Assembly: GCA_964058845.1 (NCBI GenBank)
Contig: CAXKVR010000170.1
Coordinates: 124,001-188,000 of the forward strand
Source of the DNA: Carex sylvatica
Lineage: Eukaryota > Streptophyta > Magnoliopsida > Poales > Cyperaceae
Reading direction: 5' to 3'
Length of the DNA stretch: 64,000 nucleotides
Shown one piece after another: positions 34,858 through 46,243 of the stretch. A model generated the notes under the pieces. It did not search any database and was not told the DNA's origin. It worked only from the letters and a program-made list of their open reading frames with translations. The position numbers and the translations under genes are program-made. Within the stretch, counting starts at the first letter, position 1; every line of letters begins with the position of its first letter.

Positions 34858-35978
34858 TTACATGGGGGCATCAGAGCTGGTGTCATTGCCATAAATAGAG
34901 TTCCAATAATCAACCAACTTATGATCTTGGGGTCTCACGTCTGCCCCCTTTCCAGTGCAGAATATGGCATATGCATCAGCTGCATACCTGAAAAGCAAAA
35001 ATAAATTATTTACCCCCGTGCCACCTCATAGAAAGATTAGTTAGGAGTACAATAGATAAGATAAGCTTACTTTCCAATGCCGTGGAGAGAAGTGACATGA
35101 GTCCAATCAGGCCTTAAATACTCTTCTGAGAGGCATTTAATCATGTGAGCGCGCTTATTGTGCAATCCCAGAGTGGAAATCACATTCTGAATTTGCTGTG
35201 TGTCAACTTTTGTTGTAGTCTCAGCATCGGGACATAGAACAAAGAAGTCTTCTACTACTTTCTTAACCTATTCATCAATTTATAGCATTATTAGTTTTGA
35301 CTGATCGATGTTACGATTATTTCTTTTTGTCTAATATAGGTCTCGTAATGGGTTTCTCCCAAGTAGTCCAGAACACTTGGGATGAAAAAATTGATAATGC
35401 AAGCAAGGTGTTCGATGAAAAGCCAAAGAGCAAAATGAGCATATGAATTTTTTATGTATGTACCTGTTTTCCGGTGGTCATATTAAGAAACATGCAGATG
35501 ACAAGGACCCTCCAGTGATCAACAGTGTGATCCTCTTGAATGAGGTGGTGACACAAATGAGGCGGCTTAAAGTTGAAATCAGGAGACACCCTGCGGTACG
35601 CCTCCAACCTTTTCTCAGCAGCCCTAAAAGGAGTTGTTTTCTTCTTCTTCTTCTTCACTGTCACTGTCACTGTCACGGTCTGAGGAGGAACAACAACCCC
35701 AGCAGCCACAGAGGCATTTGCCTTTGCTAGCTTGAGTGATTTTCTTACTTTCTTCACATTGCCAGTACTAACTGGGGCTGAAGCAGTATTCTCAGCAGCA
35801 AAAGCAAAAGCAGTTGGGCGTGTACGTTTGAGAGGTGAGGGAGTGGATAGGGAAGTGGGTTTCCTCTTACTAATTACAGAGAGGGAAGGAATCCAATAAG
35901 GACATCCTCCTCTTCTTCTGCTGCTGGTCCAGGTCCCGGTGTAGCGGAAGGAATCAAGCAAATCAAATATCCCTTTCC
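34858..35978 (-). CDS. MBD4L: MBD4-like DNA glycosylase (HhH-GPD family), C-terminal catalytic exons
   Basis: Three minus-strand exons fit together: 35978-35464, 35267-35071 and 34987-34858, with splice sites whose phases agree. The product reads [29 protein letters not shown], then [19 protein letters not shown]. The helix-hairpin-helix [18 protein letters not shown] and [10 protein letters not shown] follow, the last containing the expected catalytic Asp. These are the signatures of plant MBD4-like glycosylases, nuclear base-excision enzymes that remove uracil or thymine from G mismatches. The usual TTGKQ motif is present at the first exon junction. The N-terminal part is Ser/Lys-rich and not conserved. 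Its upstream limit is uncertain: lysine-rich exons on the same strand may belong to it or to a separate gene. No stop is seen in these three exons. Confidence 0.82.
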
Positions 35979-35991
35979 CTGGCACGTATAA

Positions 35992-36500
35992 ACACTTCTT
36001 TAATATATTCTTTTTCACAAACTGCTATACTAGCATCATTAGTCTCTGCTTTTCTAGATTTTCCCTTCTTGGTATCACAATAGTTATTATTCGATGGTCA
36101 ATTTTCATCATGGTTTAATTTAGCTGATTTTCTATTCTCAGTCTTCTATTTTAAAGTTATGTAATACCTATAGTAGGACAGGAAATTAAGCATATATATA
36201 TGAACAAGTATTAAGTTGTACATAATTTCTCAAGGAAATTAAGCTTGTTAACTCTATAAGAATGACTAAATCAATTTATGACCATCTAATCTAATTCCTC
36301 TTGAATGGTGTGTACCTTGCAACTCTTCTTCTCCTTTTGTCCTCGATTGTGTTGGTGTTAGTCTTAGAGTAGTAGGATCTTCAAAAGATGCATTTCTCTT
36401 GCACTTCTCCTTCTTCTTCTTCTTTAAAGAAGTATTTACAGCTTCAGTTGGGCCAGCAAAGCAAACAACTGGTTGGTTATCAGTATCAGCATCAGGCCGC
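35992..36500 (-). repeat. Intragenic segmental duplication, copy A
   Basis: It matches 37167-37745 in the same order: CTTTAATATATTC near the left, then AGTCTCTGCTTTTCTAGATT, GAATGACTAAATCAATTTAT, TCAAAAGA and TTTAAAGAAGTATTTACA. The offset is about 1.18 kb. It covers the exon encoding SLKKKKKEKCKRNASFED. Confidence 0.88.
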
Positions 36501-38209
36501 ACTTGATTTCCATCTTCTATTTGAGGTTTATGCTGGACCTTGGATGGAAGGTCAGAACAGGGGCCCTTTGTCTTTGTCCTAGCCCTTCCCTTTTTTTTCT
36601 TCTCTGTCAAAACAACTGTACCAATTGTTTGAGTCACCTCTAACAAAGATCCATCCTTCTTAATTATGTCGTCATCTTTTGCAACTACTTTCTTCTTTAC
36701 ATCATCATTTTTACCTTTCTTCTTTGCTGGTCGTACACCACACACACACTTTGGTTAATTAGCATCTTTAATCATATCTCATTGCTCATTTTCATTTCTT
36801 CCTTGATCAGCAATTTGGTTGAATTTTGGATGTATTAATTTACTAGGATTGCAAAAATCAAAAGGTATTGTGTCTAAAGCTTAATTAGGCTTTAAATGGG
36901 ATCTGGGCAAAATTCAAATTGGTAAAAACCAGTACCTAACTTTTCATGTAACATTTCATTACCGGTCAGTGCAGAGAGTTGGCATAACAACCATAGACAG
37001 GCAATTCAGAATGCTGTTTTAGCTGTATCTGGTTCAAAAAGAAAAAAGAAAAACTTGTGATTTTTAGAACAATTGTAGTTCATAACAGTTTATTACCTGG
37101 AATTTCTGGGGACTCAGAATCATGCCTCGAGTTTTTTCCATATATGTCTTTCGTTTTATCCGAGCAGAGAGGTGCTTCTTTAATATATTCAGCTTCACAA
37201 ACTGCTATACTAGCATCATTAGTCTCTGCTTTTCTAGATTCTCCATCCTTGGCATCACAATAGCACCATTTGATGGTCGATTTTCACCATGACCTGTCAC
37301 TAAATTGATTAAGCTGAATTTCCATTCTCAGTCTTTTGTTTTAAAGGTGGTATGTAATACTTATACTAGGAAAGGAAAGGTATTCAATTCACTTAGGAGA
37401 GAGATTTTGATATGATTAGAAAATTTAAATGAGCATATATATATGAACAAGCTATCATTAAGTTGCACATACATTTAATTTCTCAAGGAAATTAAGCTTG
37501 TTAACGCTATAAGAATGACTAAATCAATTTATGACCATCTAATCTTAATTCCTGTTGAATGGTGTGTACGTACCATGCAACGCTTCTTCTCCTACTTTCC
37601 TTGATTGTGTTGGTCTTAGAGTGGTAGTATCTTCAAAAGACGCAATACTTCTCTTGCGCTTCTTCTTCTTCTTTAAAGAAGTATTTACAACTTCGGTTGG
37701 ACCAGCAAAGCAGACAACTTGCTGCTTATCAGTATCACTATGATGCCGCAGTTGAGTCGGCACCAAAACTTTGAGAAAACAGCCCCCCTCCATCTGAAGG
37801 ACAACAGAGATCAACATGGTTTCTGACAAGCGGTACTCTTTTCCTTGCCAGCATGTCTGCAAGGCAAGGCCATGCCATATGTATATAAATTAAATTAAAT
37901 TAAATTACATGTACAACACAACACAACACAGCCTAAAGGAATATGACCGACCATAAGAGCCTGTATGTTGATTTGTCCAACTTCAAGGAAGCAAATTTCA
38001 TGCTCACTTGCAAACTTTCCTGATCAAAACAACACAGCTTTCTTGTTAGAGATTATGAGAGTGAAATTGGTTTGTAATTAGTAGAGAGTTTGTGAGAAGA
38101 AGTGGGTACTTTTGACAGAAGCAACGGTGTCATGGGGAGAGACAACTATCACGAGATGAGTGTTGAGAGAGGTGTCAACAAAAACCAGGACAAGACTTGA
38201 CCACACCAT
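36315..38209 (-). CDS. Lysine-rich protein gene with ubiquitin-like N-terminus; may be the 5' part of the glycosylase gene
   Basis: Likely exons on the minus strand are: 38209-38110 (MVWSSLVLVFVDTSL, then HDTVASVK); about 38024-37950 (KFASEHEICFLEVGQINIQ); about 37862-37566 (CFAGPTEVVNTSLKKKKK); about 37260-37098 (RKAETNDASIAVCEAEYI); and about 36740-36315, a second version of the CFAGPTEAVNTSL exon. The first two exons look like a ubiquitin-fold N-terminus found in plant proteins of unknown function. The rest is rich in Lys and Ser. The order runs directly into the MBD4-like exons with no visible terminator, so one fused gene is possible. Because a block is duplicated inside it, the true exon set cannot be fixed without transcripts. 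I do not assign a function. Confidence 0.5.
37167..37745 (-). repeat. Intragenic segmental duplication, copy B
   Basis: The partner of 35992-36500. Here the exon corresponding to the right end reads RKAETNDASIAVCEAEYI in frame, whereas in copy A the same stretch runs into a stop. Copy B therefore looks like the functional version at that end. Small indels separate the copies. Confidence 0.88.
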
Positions 38210-38343
38210 CAGTCTTGGAGTTCTATGCCATAGAGAGAGAGGAAAAAGGGTTTTTAGAATTTAAAAAAAAATGACAGCTGAACCCAAAATGCCGAATTCA
38301 TTTGAAATTCCAATTATTTTAGCCGAACCCAACAACTTTCAAA

Positions 38344-39907
38344 GGGAAAATTTCTAGTGTACCCATGTATACTTTTAAAATAGTCAATTTCCCAATTAAA
38401 ACACCTTAATATCCAATATCTCCATAAAAAACTAACATACTTCCTTTTATCCCCTTTTATTCATTAAATTTGTTACTTAGACAAATATACCCCTTCATTT
38501 CAAATGGAGATCTCCTTTTAAATGACTAAAATTAAATAAATGAGAAGAGAGAATAAAAAAGAGGATTCATCTTCTTCATCTCCACATCTAAACTCCTTCG
38601 TTGATAGCTTGTTAAGAAATACCTGGACCAATTCAGTTTTGAACAAACTGAGACGCTTCTTGCCGTATCTCAAACAGAATGATCCTTTCTGTTTCAACTA
38701 ATCACGATTGTAATAACATAATGCTTACTCTTGTTAGATGACTGACCATAGTTAGGATAGATTAGTGATTGATGTAAAATGCTTGTAAATAAGTACACAC
38801 TGTACATGTATCATTGAGCAAATCAGCATAGAAATCATCTGCTTCTCCAATTCCTCTTCTCTACTTAGTTTATATGGCTTGATGCAGAATGCATGTGTAA
38901 TGATTATTTACAAGGTCTAAGCTATTGATTGTTGAAGCAGCTAGCTAGGTTTATGTTATGTTTTATGTTTGATTTTGGCTTTTTGTTTTTGGGGTTCCAT
39001 TTTCATGAATTCAGATTTCAATCCCGAATAAGCACTCTGTGTGGCTTGTTGTGTCTGCTATGATGAGTGATTATTGAAGAACAATGATTTATTGTACATT
39101 TATTATGTCATTTCGATTCATGAAATGTTATCTTGATTTGGTTTATATGGTTGTTGGATAGAATTTATATAATGTGATATTTTTTTTCATTCTGTGTTTG
39201 TTGTAAACTTGTAATTGGCAAAGTTTTCCTGCAATATGTTGGCCGAGTCAACTCGGACTCGGCCGAGTTTCCAAACCATTGTTGTAATTGGCAAAGTTTT
39301 CCTGCAATATGCTTAATTACATGTCTATGATTGCACATCACCATCAAAGGTGTGAATCTCTGTTGATGTCCTATTTTGTCATTTCATTTTTAAAGGGAAT
39401 TATAAGACACAAAGATTGTAATACTTTGAATTATATTTCATTAAAAAAATCAATTACATTAGGTGGTGGTATACATATAGACCCTTCTACCAGTACACTC
39501 ACTGGTTCTAACCACATAACAGAAATTGGTTAGTTATCTGTAACCAACTGACTAATCCTAATCCATAACAGAAACGACTAGTCTATATTCATTGTATCTC
39601 AAAACTGCTGCCTATTAATTTTCAAATAATAGATATTTAGTCGAATTAACCGTACGCTGCTGGAGTAGACAAAGAAGGAGGAGTTTGGACGTTGAGATGA
39701 AGAAGATGAAGCCTCTCTTTTATCTAATTTTGCTCATTTAAAGGAAGATTTCCATTTGAAATGAAGGGGTATATTTGTCTAGATAACAAATTTAATGATT
39801 AAACGGGGATAAAAGAAAGGATGTTAGATTTCTATGGGGATATTGGATATTAAGGTGTTTTAATTGGCTATTTTAGAAGTTTACATGGGTACAGTAGAAA
39901 TTTTCCC
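38344..39907. mobile_element. Non-autonomous MULE-type element with long terminal inverted repeats
   Basis: The left end GGGAAAATTTCTAGTGTACC and right end ...GGTACAGTAGAAATTTTCCC are inverted repeats that continue inward for about 250 bp, sharing ACACCTTAATATCCAATATC and CTTCATTTCAAATGGA. Flanks are ACTTTCAAA (38335-38343) and AATTTCAAA (39908-39916), a 9-bp target duplication with one mismatch, as expected for Mutator-like elements. The interior has no transposase frame. A 28-bp direct repeat (TAATTGGCAAAGTTTTCCTG core) lies at 39211 and 39283, around an ACTCGGACTCGG palindrome. Confidence 0.8.
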
Positions 39908-39916
39908 AATTTCAAA

Positions 39917-41825
39917 ATCCCCACAACATAGGGAATATTAACAAGGCTTAAAATTAACAAAACAGACCCTCTGTTTATAATATTTTCATTTTGGTCCCTG
40001 TCGAGCCAAACAAGTATATTTTGAGCAATTGGCGGGGGTCATTGGAGTTGTGGTAAACAATTTAAGCAATTCAACTCAACACCAAACACAAGGGAAAAAG
40101 AAAACAAGGTTGGTTGGTGAAATGGTGCCTTACCCGAAATTTGCTCCGATCGTGAAATGGGCCAAGGGCAGCCACTGCTTATGCTTATTCCACCTCGCTT
40201 CTCATGAGCACAAGCCAACAAGAAAACCTGTATCGGGTTTAGGACTTTAAGGGTTTAGCAACTCAGAGAGGAGAAATACGGACGATTGAGAGAGAGAGAG
40301 AGAGTCACCTCGCTTCTCACGAGCAGAAGCATAAATCTCTCTAATATTATAGAGCTCAATAGAGAGAGCGCATTCATTCCTTTGTCCAATCTCCACGAAG
40401 GAATTTGGAATTTGGAATTTGGAATTTGTGAGGATAGTGAGGGGTGGGGTCCGCATGTAAGAGACATACAGGTCAAAGGGTTTAATTGAGGTTGGTGGGA
40501 TCCAGCTATAATACAAATAGAGAGAAAGAGAGAGAAGACAAAGGATGGGTATGTGGCTTTTCGTGTGTTCAGTCAATTTATTTCCCTTCTATAATTAAAT
40601 TATTAATTGTAAATTCAATTCGCTTTTGAATGTAAGTTTCGAATCTTTTCAATATTTAATTTGATTTTCATTAATTGTATCTAATTTTGTGAAATTTTAA
40701 TTTGGTACGATTATGATTTATTTATTCACTAAGCTTGTTTGTAAGATTTTATTTTTAATTTGAAAATTCTAACTTCCTTTTTATATTCTATTGGGCCTCA
40801 TAATTTTTTATTTCATTTAAATTTAAATTTTCTCAAATTTTAATTACGTGTTTAAATTCCATTTTTATTTGTTATAAATAGGATTTACAATTAGTTCATC
40901 ATTATAAAAATTTAGTTTATAACTATCAGGACCATTAATGAACCAAGTTCGAGCGAGTTGTGGTATGCTCGCGTGCAGTTCATCAAGTCAGGAAGACTGG
41001 ACCAAGTTGCAAACTCAATTCATGATCAACTCGAGTTGACTCATAAATCGATATTTTAACTCGTTAAGTTAAATAGGTGTTTGAATTTAATCAATTTGAC
41101 TTTCTTAGAACCTAAACAATATATAATAGAAAATAATTTAACAAATTTAATCAAAACCATAAATTGCACACGTACTCATGTAACTTGGATGTAGGTCAAT
41201 TACATGTACCTGGAGTTGAAATATTTCCGTACTCAGTTCATTAGATTAACAAGTTAGCCAACTTGAGTTATTAGCGAGTTCTTAAATAACGAGTTACGAA
41301 CTATTTGTACATTCCTAAGCATAATTTTATAATAAAAAGGGGGGGAGAGAATTTTACAATATTACGACATTTTACACTAAATTATATATAAAATTATACC
41401 TAAATATAATAAAAACTGAAAAAAAAAATTGAACCCGTGTGTGCTCTATAAAATAGACTCTGCATACATATGCATCAATTAGGATATTTTTACATTTAGA
41501 AATTAGTGTTCCGTCCCACTTAAGAACCATCCTCTTAACTAAATATGTATTCAATATTGAACGCATTTCACTCGGAGTAATTAGAAAGTATTATGAAAAA
41601 AAAATCAATTGAATATTTGTAGTAGATTGGGAACAAAAGTACAAGTAGCAAATAAAATTATGAAATGAAGAGAGAAGAAAGCACCTTTGGGATGGGCTGC
41701 ATTTCATTGCATCGCACGATTTGCTTTGCTTATTTCTGCTCTTTTGTCTATCATCTAGTATTTCACCTAAACAATACAAGTACCAATCACATTGTTTTGT
41801 AACAAATAAATTATAATAATATTCT
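39917..41825. other. Intergenic with microsatellites and a decayed repeat
   Basis: No supportable gene. A GA microsatellite lies near 40288 and four AATTTGG units at 40401-40427. At 40930-41310 words such as AACTCGAGTTGACTC and AACTCGTTAAG recur, like a decayed relative of the GAGCTCG-type hAT element at 41834. A poly-G tract lies near 41340. Confidence 0.55.
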
Positions 41826-41833
41826 CTTATTAC

Positions 41834-42368
41834 TAGGGTGGCAAAAAAGCTCCTAGCTCGTGGATCGATCGTGACTCGTATCTAACTCGCTCGCTAACAA
41901 CTCGTTCGTTAGTGGACCGAGCTATTAACGAGCCAGCTCATCACTAGCTTGACTCAAAATTAATGAGTTTGAGCTGGGGCCTAGTTCGCTCGCGAACTAG
42001 CTCGCTAGCTCGATCCAAGTATGAATTTGTACATTGGTATAAATTTGTGTGAATTTAGTATACATGAATTTATTTTGTGAACTGTGTTTGTATGAATTTG
42101 AAGATTTAGTAATTTAATATGTATGAATTTAGTTACAAACTTAATTTATGATAATTAACTTTATAATATATTATCTAAAACATTTGGACTTTTGATCCAC
42201 GAGCTTTCATGAGCTAGCTCGGCTCACTCGTTGCCAAAACAAGTGAGCCATGAGCCACTTGTTTAGCTCGAATTCAAATGTTGGCTCGCTCATGACTTGC
42301 TCATTGCTAAAATGAGTGAGCCATGAGCTTGGTCTAGCTCGGACCGAGCCGGCTCGTTGTCAGCCCTA
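41834..42368. mobile_element. Non-autonomous hAT element (535 bp) with exact 8-bp target duplication
   Basis: The ends are TAGGGTGGCAAAAAAGCTC and ...GAGCCGGCTCGTTGTCAGCCCTA, inverted with a few mismatches and of the hAT TAGGG(N)TG(N)CAA type. CTTATTAC flanks both sides (41826-41833 and 42369-42376), an exact 8-bp duplication. Both halves are packed with GAGCTCG, AGCTAGCTCG and GCTCACTCG words around an AT-rich core. No coding potential. The intact target duplication makes the boundaries secure. Confidence 0.9.
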
Positions 42369-42376
42369 CTTATTAC

Positions 42377-44057
42377 CCATAACATGATAAATAAATACTT
42401 TTTTTTATGCTTAAATGATCAATTCTAAGTTTGTTAAATATGTTTAGGTTCCATGTATATGCTGTTATTTTCTTTATTATCTGTGTTTTTTCTTCTTCTA
42501 ATTAACATGGTTGTTTTTCTTTGTTTTGTTTTGGTGCCATTCCTTTTTTTATCTCGGCCTCACCCTAGCTAGCTTCCCAAAAACTAGTAAACCTTGATAA
42601 TGCAATAATGATTATTATTTAGAACTTTGCATTGAATTGATTGTTCAACTATCAAAAAATTAAAATTTGATGCAATAGTTTCTTAAACGGTCTCAACAAA
42701 AATATCTATGTTTCTCTAGTAAAAGTATCAAAAAGTGAGCTTTAAATATATAATTAGCTCTTCAGCATGCTTTAAATATATAAAATAGCAGGCAATCCTA
42801 TCTCTGTATATTGCATGTTTTGATTTAGTAAATTCAAATATTTATTGTATAATTAGCTCTATATATCTATCTGTATTTGTATTTACTACTATAATTCAAA
42901 TATTGCATTTTTAGCGATTTAGGAACTTCCATTAAATGATGCAAATTGCTGGTTAATTGCATTAATTATTTGTGCATATATGCATTAGAAATTAGCAATT
43001 ATTAATTAATTAAGCAAAATTAATAACTCATCGTAGTTGTAGCTGAAGGGAGAATATTTGCAGTTGTGAATATATATCAAGAATCTTCATTTGCCTTAAT
43101 AAACAAAAAATTGCTACAAATAACAACATTAATTAATTTAGAATACCAATATATATATATATATGCGCTTCAACTTCCTCTATAAGAATTTTATCACAGA
43201 AAAAATAATTCTTAATTTGAAGAACACACGAATAACATTAATTTAAAATACTAGCATAATAATTAATATTACGGCTCAATATATTTTAGCGGTGATTTTG
43301 TGATTATTCATTTTTCTTATTAATTTTGATCAAACAAATGATCTAAACATAATTGAAAAGTAACATTTATTATGTATAAGATTATAATAAAATGTATTAC
43401 TTTATAGTGCTTTCTGTCTTTTCCGTTTATTTTTCAATCAATATATGCCACATTTATAATTAATATCAGAATAGTATTAGATTATTATAAAATTTATCCA
43501 TTAGTGCTTTTTGTCTTTTCGTTTATTTTTTCAATCATTATGTGCCACATCTATAATATTAGAATATAGACAAAATGAATTTAGTATAAATCAAACAAAT
43601 GCATCACCTGCAGTTTCGTTTATTTTTTTAATCAATATGTGCCACATTTATAATATTAGAATAGACTAAATGAATTTAGTATAAATCAAACAAATGCATC
43701 ACATGCAATATAATTTTTGTATAAAATGCACATACACACTACACAGTGTGTTTGAGTTTGTGTTTGTTGCTATTCTAATAAAATTTAAATCACATTTATT
43801 ATTTATTATTATAAATCAGTAAACATCATAAATTATCTCATTTATGTATTAATTTATACGTGCTAATTAAATCAAACATATACATCAACTACTATGCTAT
43901 GCATAATATCATATTAGAATGCATTTACATCGATTGTGTGCTAGAGTTTAGGGTTTTTTCTAGCTAACTGTGCTACCTCCCATTTCCTCTACCTCTCTCT
44001 CTTCTTCCTCATCTCTGATAGTTGCAATTACTTGAATAACTGGAGATGCACCGCAAA
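42377..44057. other. AT-rich intergenic DNA with a short tandem repeat
   Basis: No gene was found before the kinesin relic. A three-copy tandem repeat at about 43405-43710 is listed separately. An AT microsatellite lies near 43150. Confidence 0.6.
43405..43710. repeat. Tandem repeat, three diverged copies of about 95 bp
   Basis: Copies near 43419, 43512 and 43610 each contain TTCGTTTATTTTTTCAATCA followed by TATGTGCCACATTTATAAT. The last two copies also share AAATGAATTTAGTATAAATC and CAAACAAATGCATCAC. No coding role. Confidence 0.8.
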
Positions 44058-44452
44058 TGAAGACTATCTATGTTGCGATGCACGCGAGGCCTCTTCTGCC
44101 GGAGAAATTTAGGTTGGTTCTACAAATCGTCGGGAACTCCATTTCTCTCTCCAATCAGTCCCATAAATTTGAATTCGGTAGAGTTTCAACTCTTCTTTGT
44201 CTCTAGTTTGTTTAATCTTTTCCTCTTTTTGTTGCAATTTCTCTTTTGTGTAGTTGTAAGGTTTGGATTGCAGTAATCTTTTCCTCCTTTTTGTTGCAAT
44301 TTCTCTTTTATCACATTAACTGAAATGATTCTGACTTATTATGTTTGTATTGGCAACAAATGGAATATTTGGAGAGAATTGCAAAACAAAGGAGGTCTAT
44401 GAAGCTCGAATTAAAGATATTGTAGCCTCCACTATTTCAGGGTTAAATGGTA
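44058..44452 (+). pseudogene. 5' fragment of a kinesin-7 (KIN-7) motor gene
   Basis: The first exon from ATG 44058 reads MKTIYVAMHARPLLPEKFR, then NSISLSNQSHKFEF, ending at a GTAGAG donor. A second segment at about 44360-44452 reads IFGENCKTKEVYEARIKDIV then STISGLNG, ending at a GTAATT donor. These are the first beta-strands of the plant kinesin motor domain just before the P-loop exon (AYGQT-SGKT). That exon and everything after it are absent, and the second segment has no AG acceptor before it. The RARP motif has also become HARP. Clearly a truncated pseudogene. Confidence 0.78.
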
Positions 44453-44967
44453 ATTAAAAGCGTTAACAAGATTTCTGAATTTTGTATTTTTGGAATTTAT
44501 TAATATTTGATAGTTAGATGGAAATCAAAACTAATAACTCAAATAATGCTACTGTCGGATTTAATAAGATATTATTTGAGTGAGTTTAAATAATCAATTT
44601 TGTATTCCAAATTTATTTCTGATTTATTTGTGATTTTATTATTAATGGTTATTCTCCAATATCTTAATTATTTATTATTTATTTCTTATTTTTTAAACTC
44701 ATACAATATGTTTAACATTTTTATATTTTAAATTAAAAGATTTTTCAAACTGTGATAATTAGATGATGAATGCTATAGATATAGTTGACTAGCATTTTAT
44801 ATAAGAGATATATATCATGTATAACTTGTCATTAATCATGATAACTTTGCTTGTATAAGGGGGATTATACATGACACAATCAACTTTTCATGCAGTTGAA
44901 ACAAGTTTATCACCCAAACTGCGTTGCAATTTTGTTTTTATTGAAGAAAAATTGTACAAGCTTAAGT

Positions 44968-46234
44968 CCGACATTTTTAAAAATACCCAAAAAATAAAAT
45001 AAATTATTAAGAATAACCAGAGTTTAGGAAAAAATTTAAAAATGTTCAAACCGTACAGAATATTTACGGTTTGGAATTTTAATTCCAAACCGTATAAAAT
45101 ATTTACGGTTTGGATTTTTTTTTTTTTTTTTCCAAACCGTATAGAATATTTACGGTTTGAAATTTTTTTTTTTTTTTTTTTTTTTAGGGTTTATTGGAAT
45201 TTAGTTTTATTTGTGTTTGGAATTTAGATTAGTTTGAATTGGTAAGTTAGAGGTGATATAGTTATTTTTGAGAGATGATATCTTACGATCTGTTTTGAGA
45301 TTTTGTATGAAACTTCACAGCCTTGTTCTACGATGTTAAGATTGTATGTCGGTCAATTTTTATATTGGTGTTCTAATTAAAGTTCTACATGCGAATTAAC
45401 TAGGGTGTTCTAATTAAAGTTCACCAAGTTATCTGGTGAACTCAAGTTTAAAACCCATCAAATCAGTTTTAAATGACAAATCTGAATTATTGAAACCCGC
45501 CTACCTTATGAGTGATGTGTCTACATATGAAAATTTTAAACATGCGAATTAATTTAGTATAAAGTCAATCGGTCAAAATTAGAAGATTAATAAATTAATT
45601 TTAATGCATTCATTTTTTGAACGTTTTTTGACCGCTTGACTTTATACTAAATTAATTCGAATGTTTAAAATTTTCTCACGTAGACACATCACTTGTAAGG
45701 TAGGAAGGTTTTAATGGTTCGGATTCGTCATTTAAAACCAATTTGATGGGTTTTAAACTTGAGTTCACCACATAACTTGGTGAACTTTAATTAGAACACC
45801 CTAGTTAATTCGCATGTAGAACTTTAATTAGAACACCAATATGAAAATTGACCGACATACAGTCTTAACATCGTAGAACAAGGCTGTGAAGTTTCATACA
45901 AAATCTCAAAACAGATTGTAAGATATCATCTCTCAAAAATAACTATATCACCTCTAACTTACCAATTCAAACTAATCTAAATTCCAAACACAAATAAAAC
46001 TAAATTCCAATAAACCCTAAAAAAAAAAAAAAAAAAAAAAATTCCAAACCGTAAATATTCTATACGGTTTGGAAAAAAAAAAAAAAATCCAAACCGTAAA
46101 TATTTTATACGGTTTGGAATTAAAATTCCAAATCGTAAATATTCTGTACGGTTTGGACATTTTTAAATTTTTTCCTAAACTTCGGTTATTCTTAATAATT
46201 TATTTTATTTTTTGGGTATTTTTAAAAATGTCGG
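44968..46234. mobile_element. Fold-back MULE-type element (1,267 bp) with exact 9-bp target duplication
   Basis: The ends are CCGACATTTTTAAAAATACC and the complementary ...GGTATTTTTAAAAATGTCGG. AGCTTAAGT flanks both sides (44959-44967 and 46235-46243), an exact 9-bp target duplication typical of Mutator-like elements. The whole element is one inverted repeat, with arms of about 600 bp meeting near 45600. Within each arm, ACGGTTTGGAATT palindromes and long A/T tracts lie near the ends, and GAGAGATGATATCTTA and TGTATGAAACTTCACAGCCT blocks lie inward. The latter blocks recur in the element at 57441-58829. Non-coding. Confidence 0.9.
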
Positions 46235-46243
46235 AGCTTAAGT

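Noticed and set aside
45100..45230. T-rich frames such as 45042-45227
   Set aside because: They lie in homopolymer tracts of the fold-back element.
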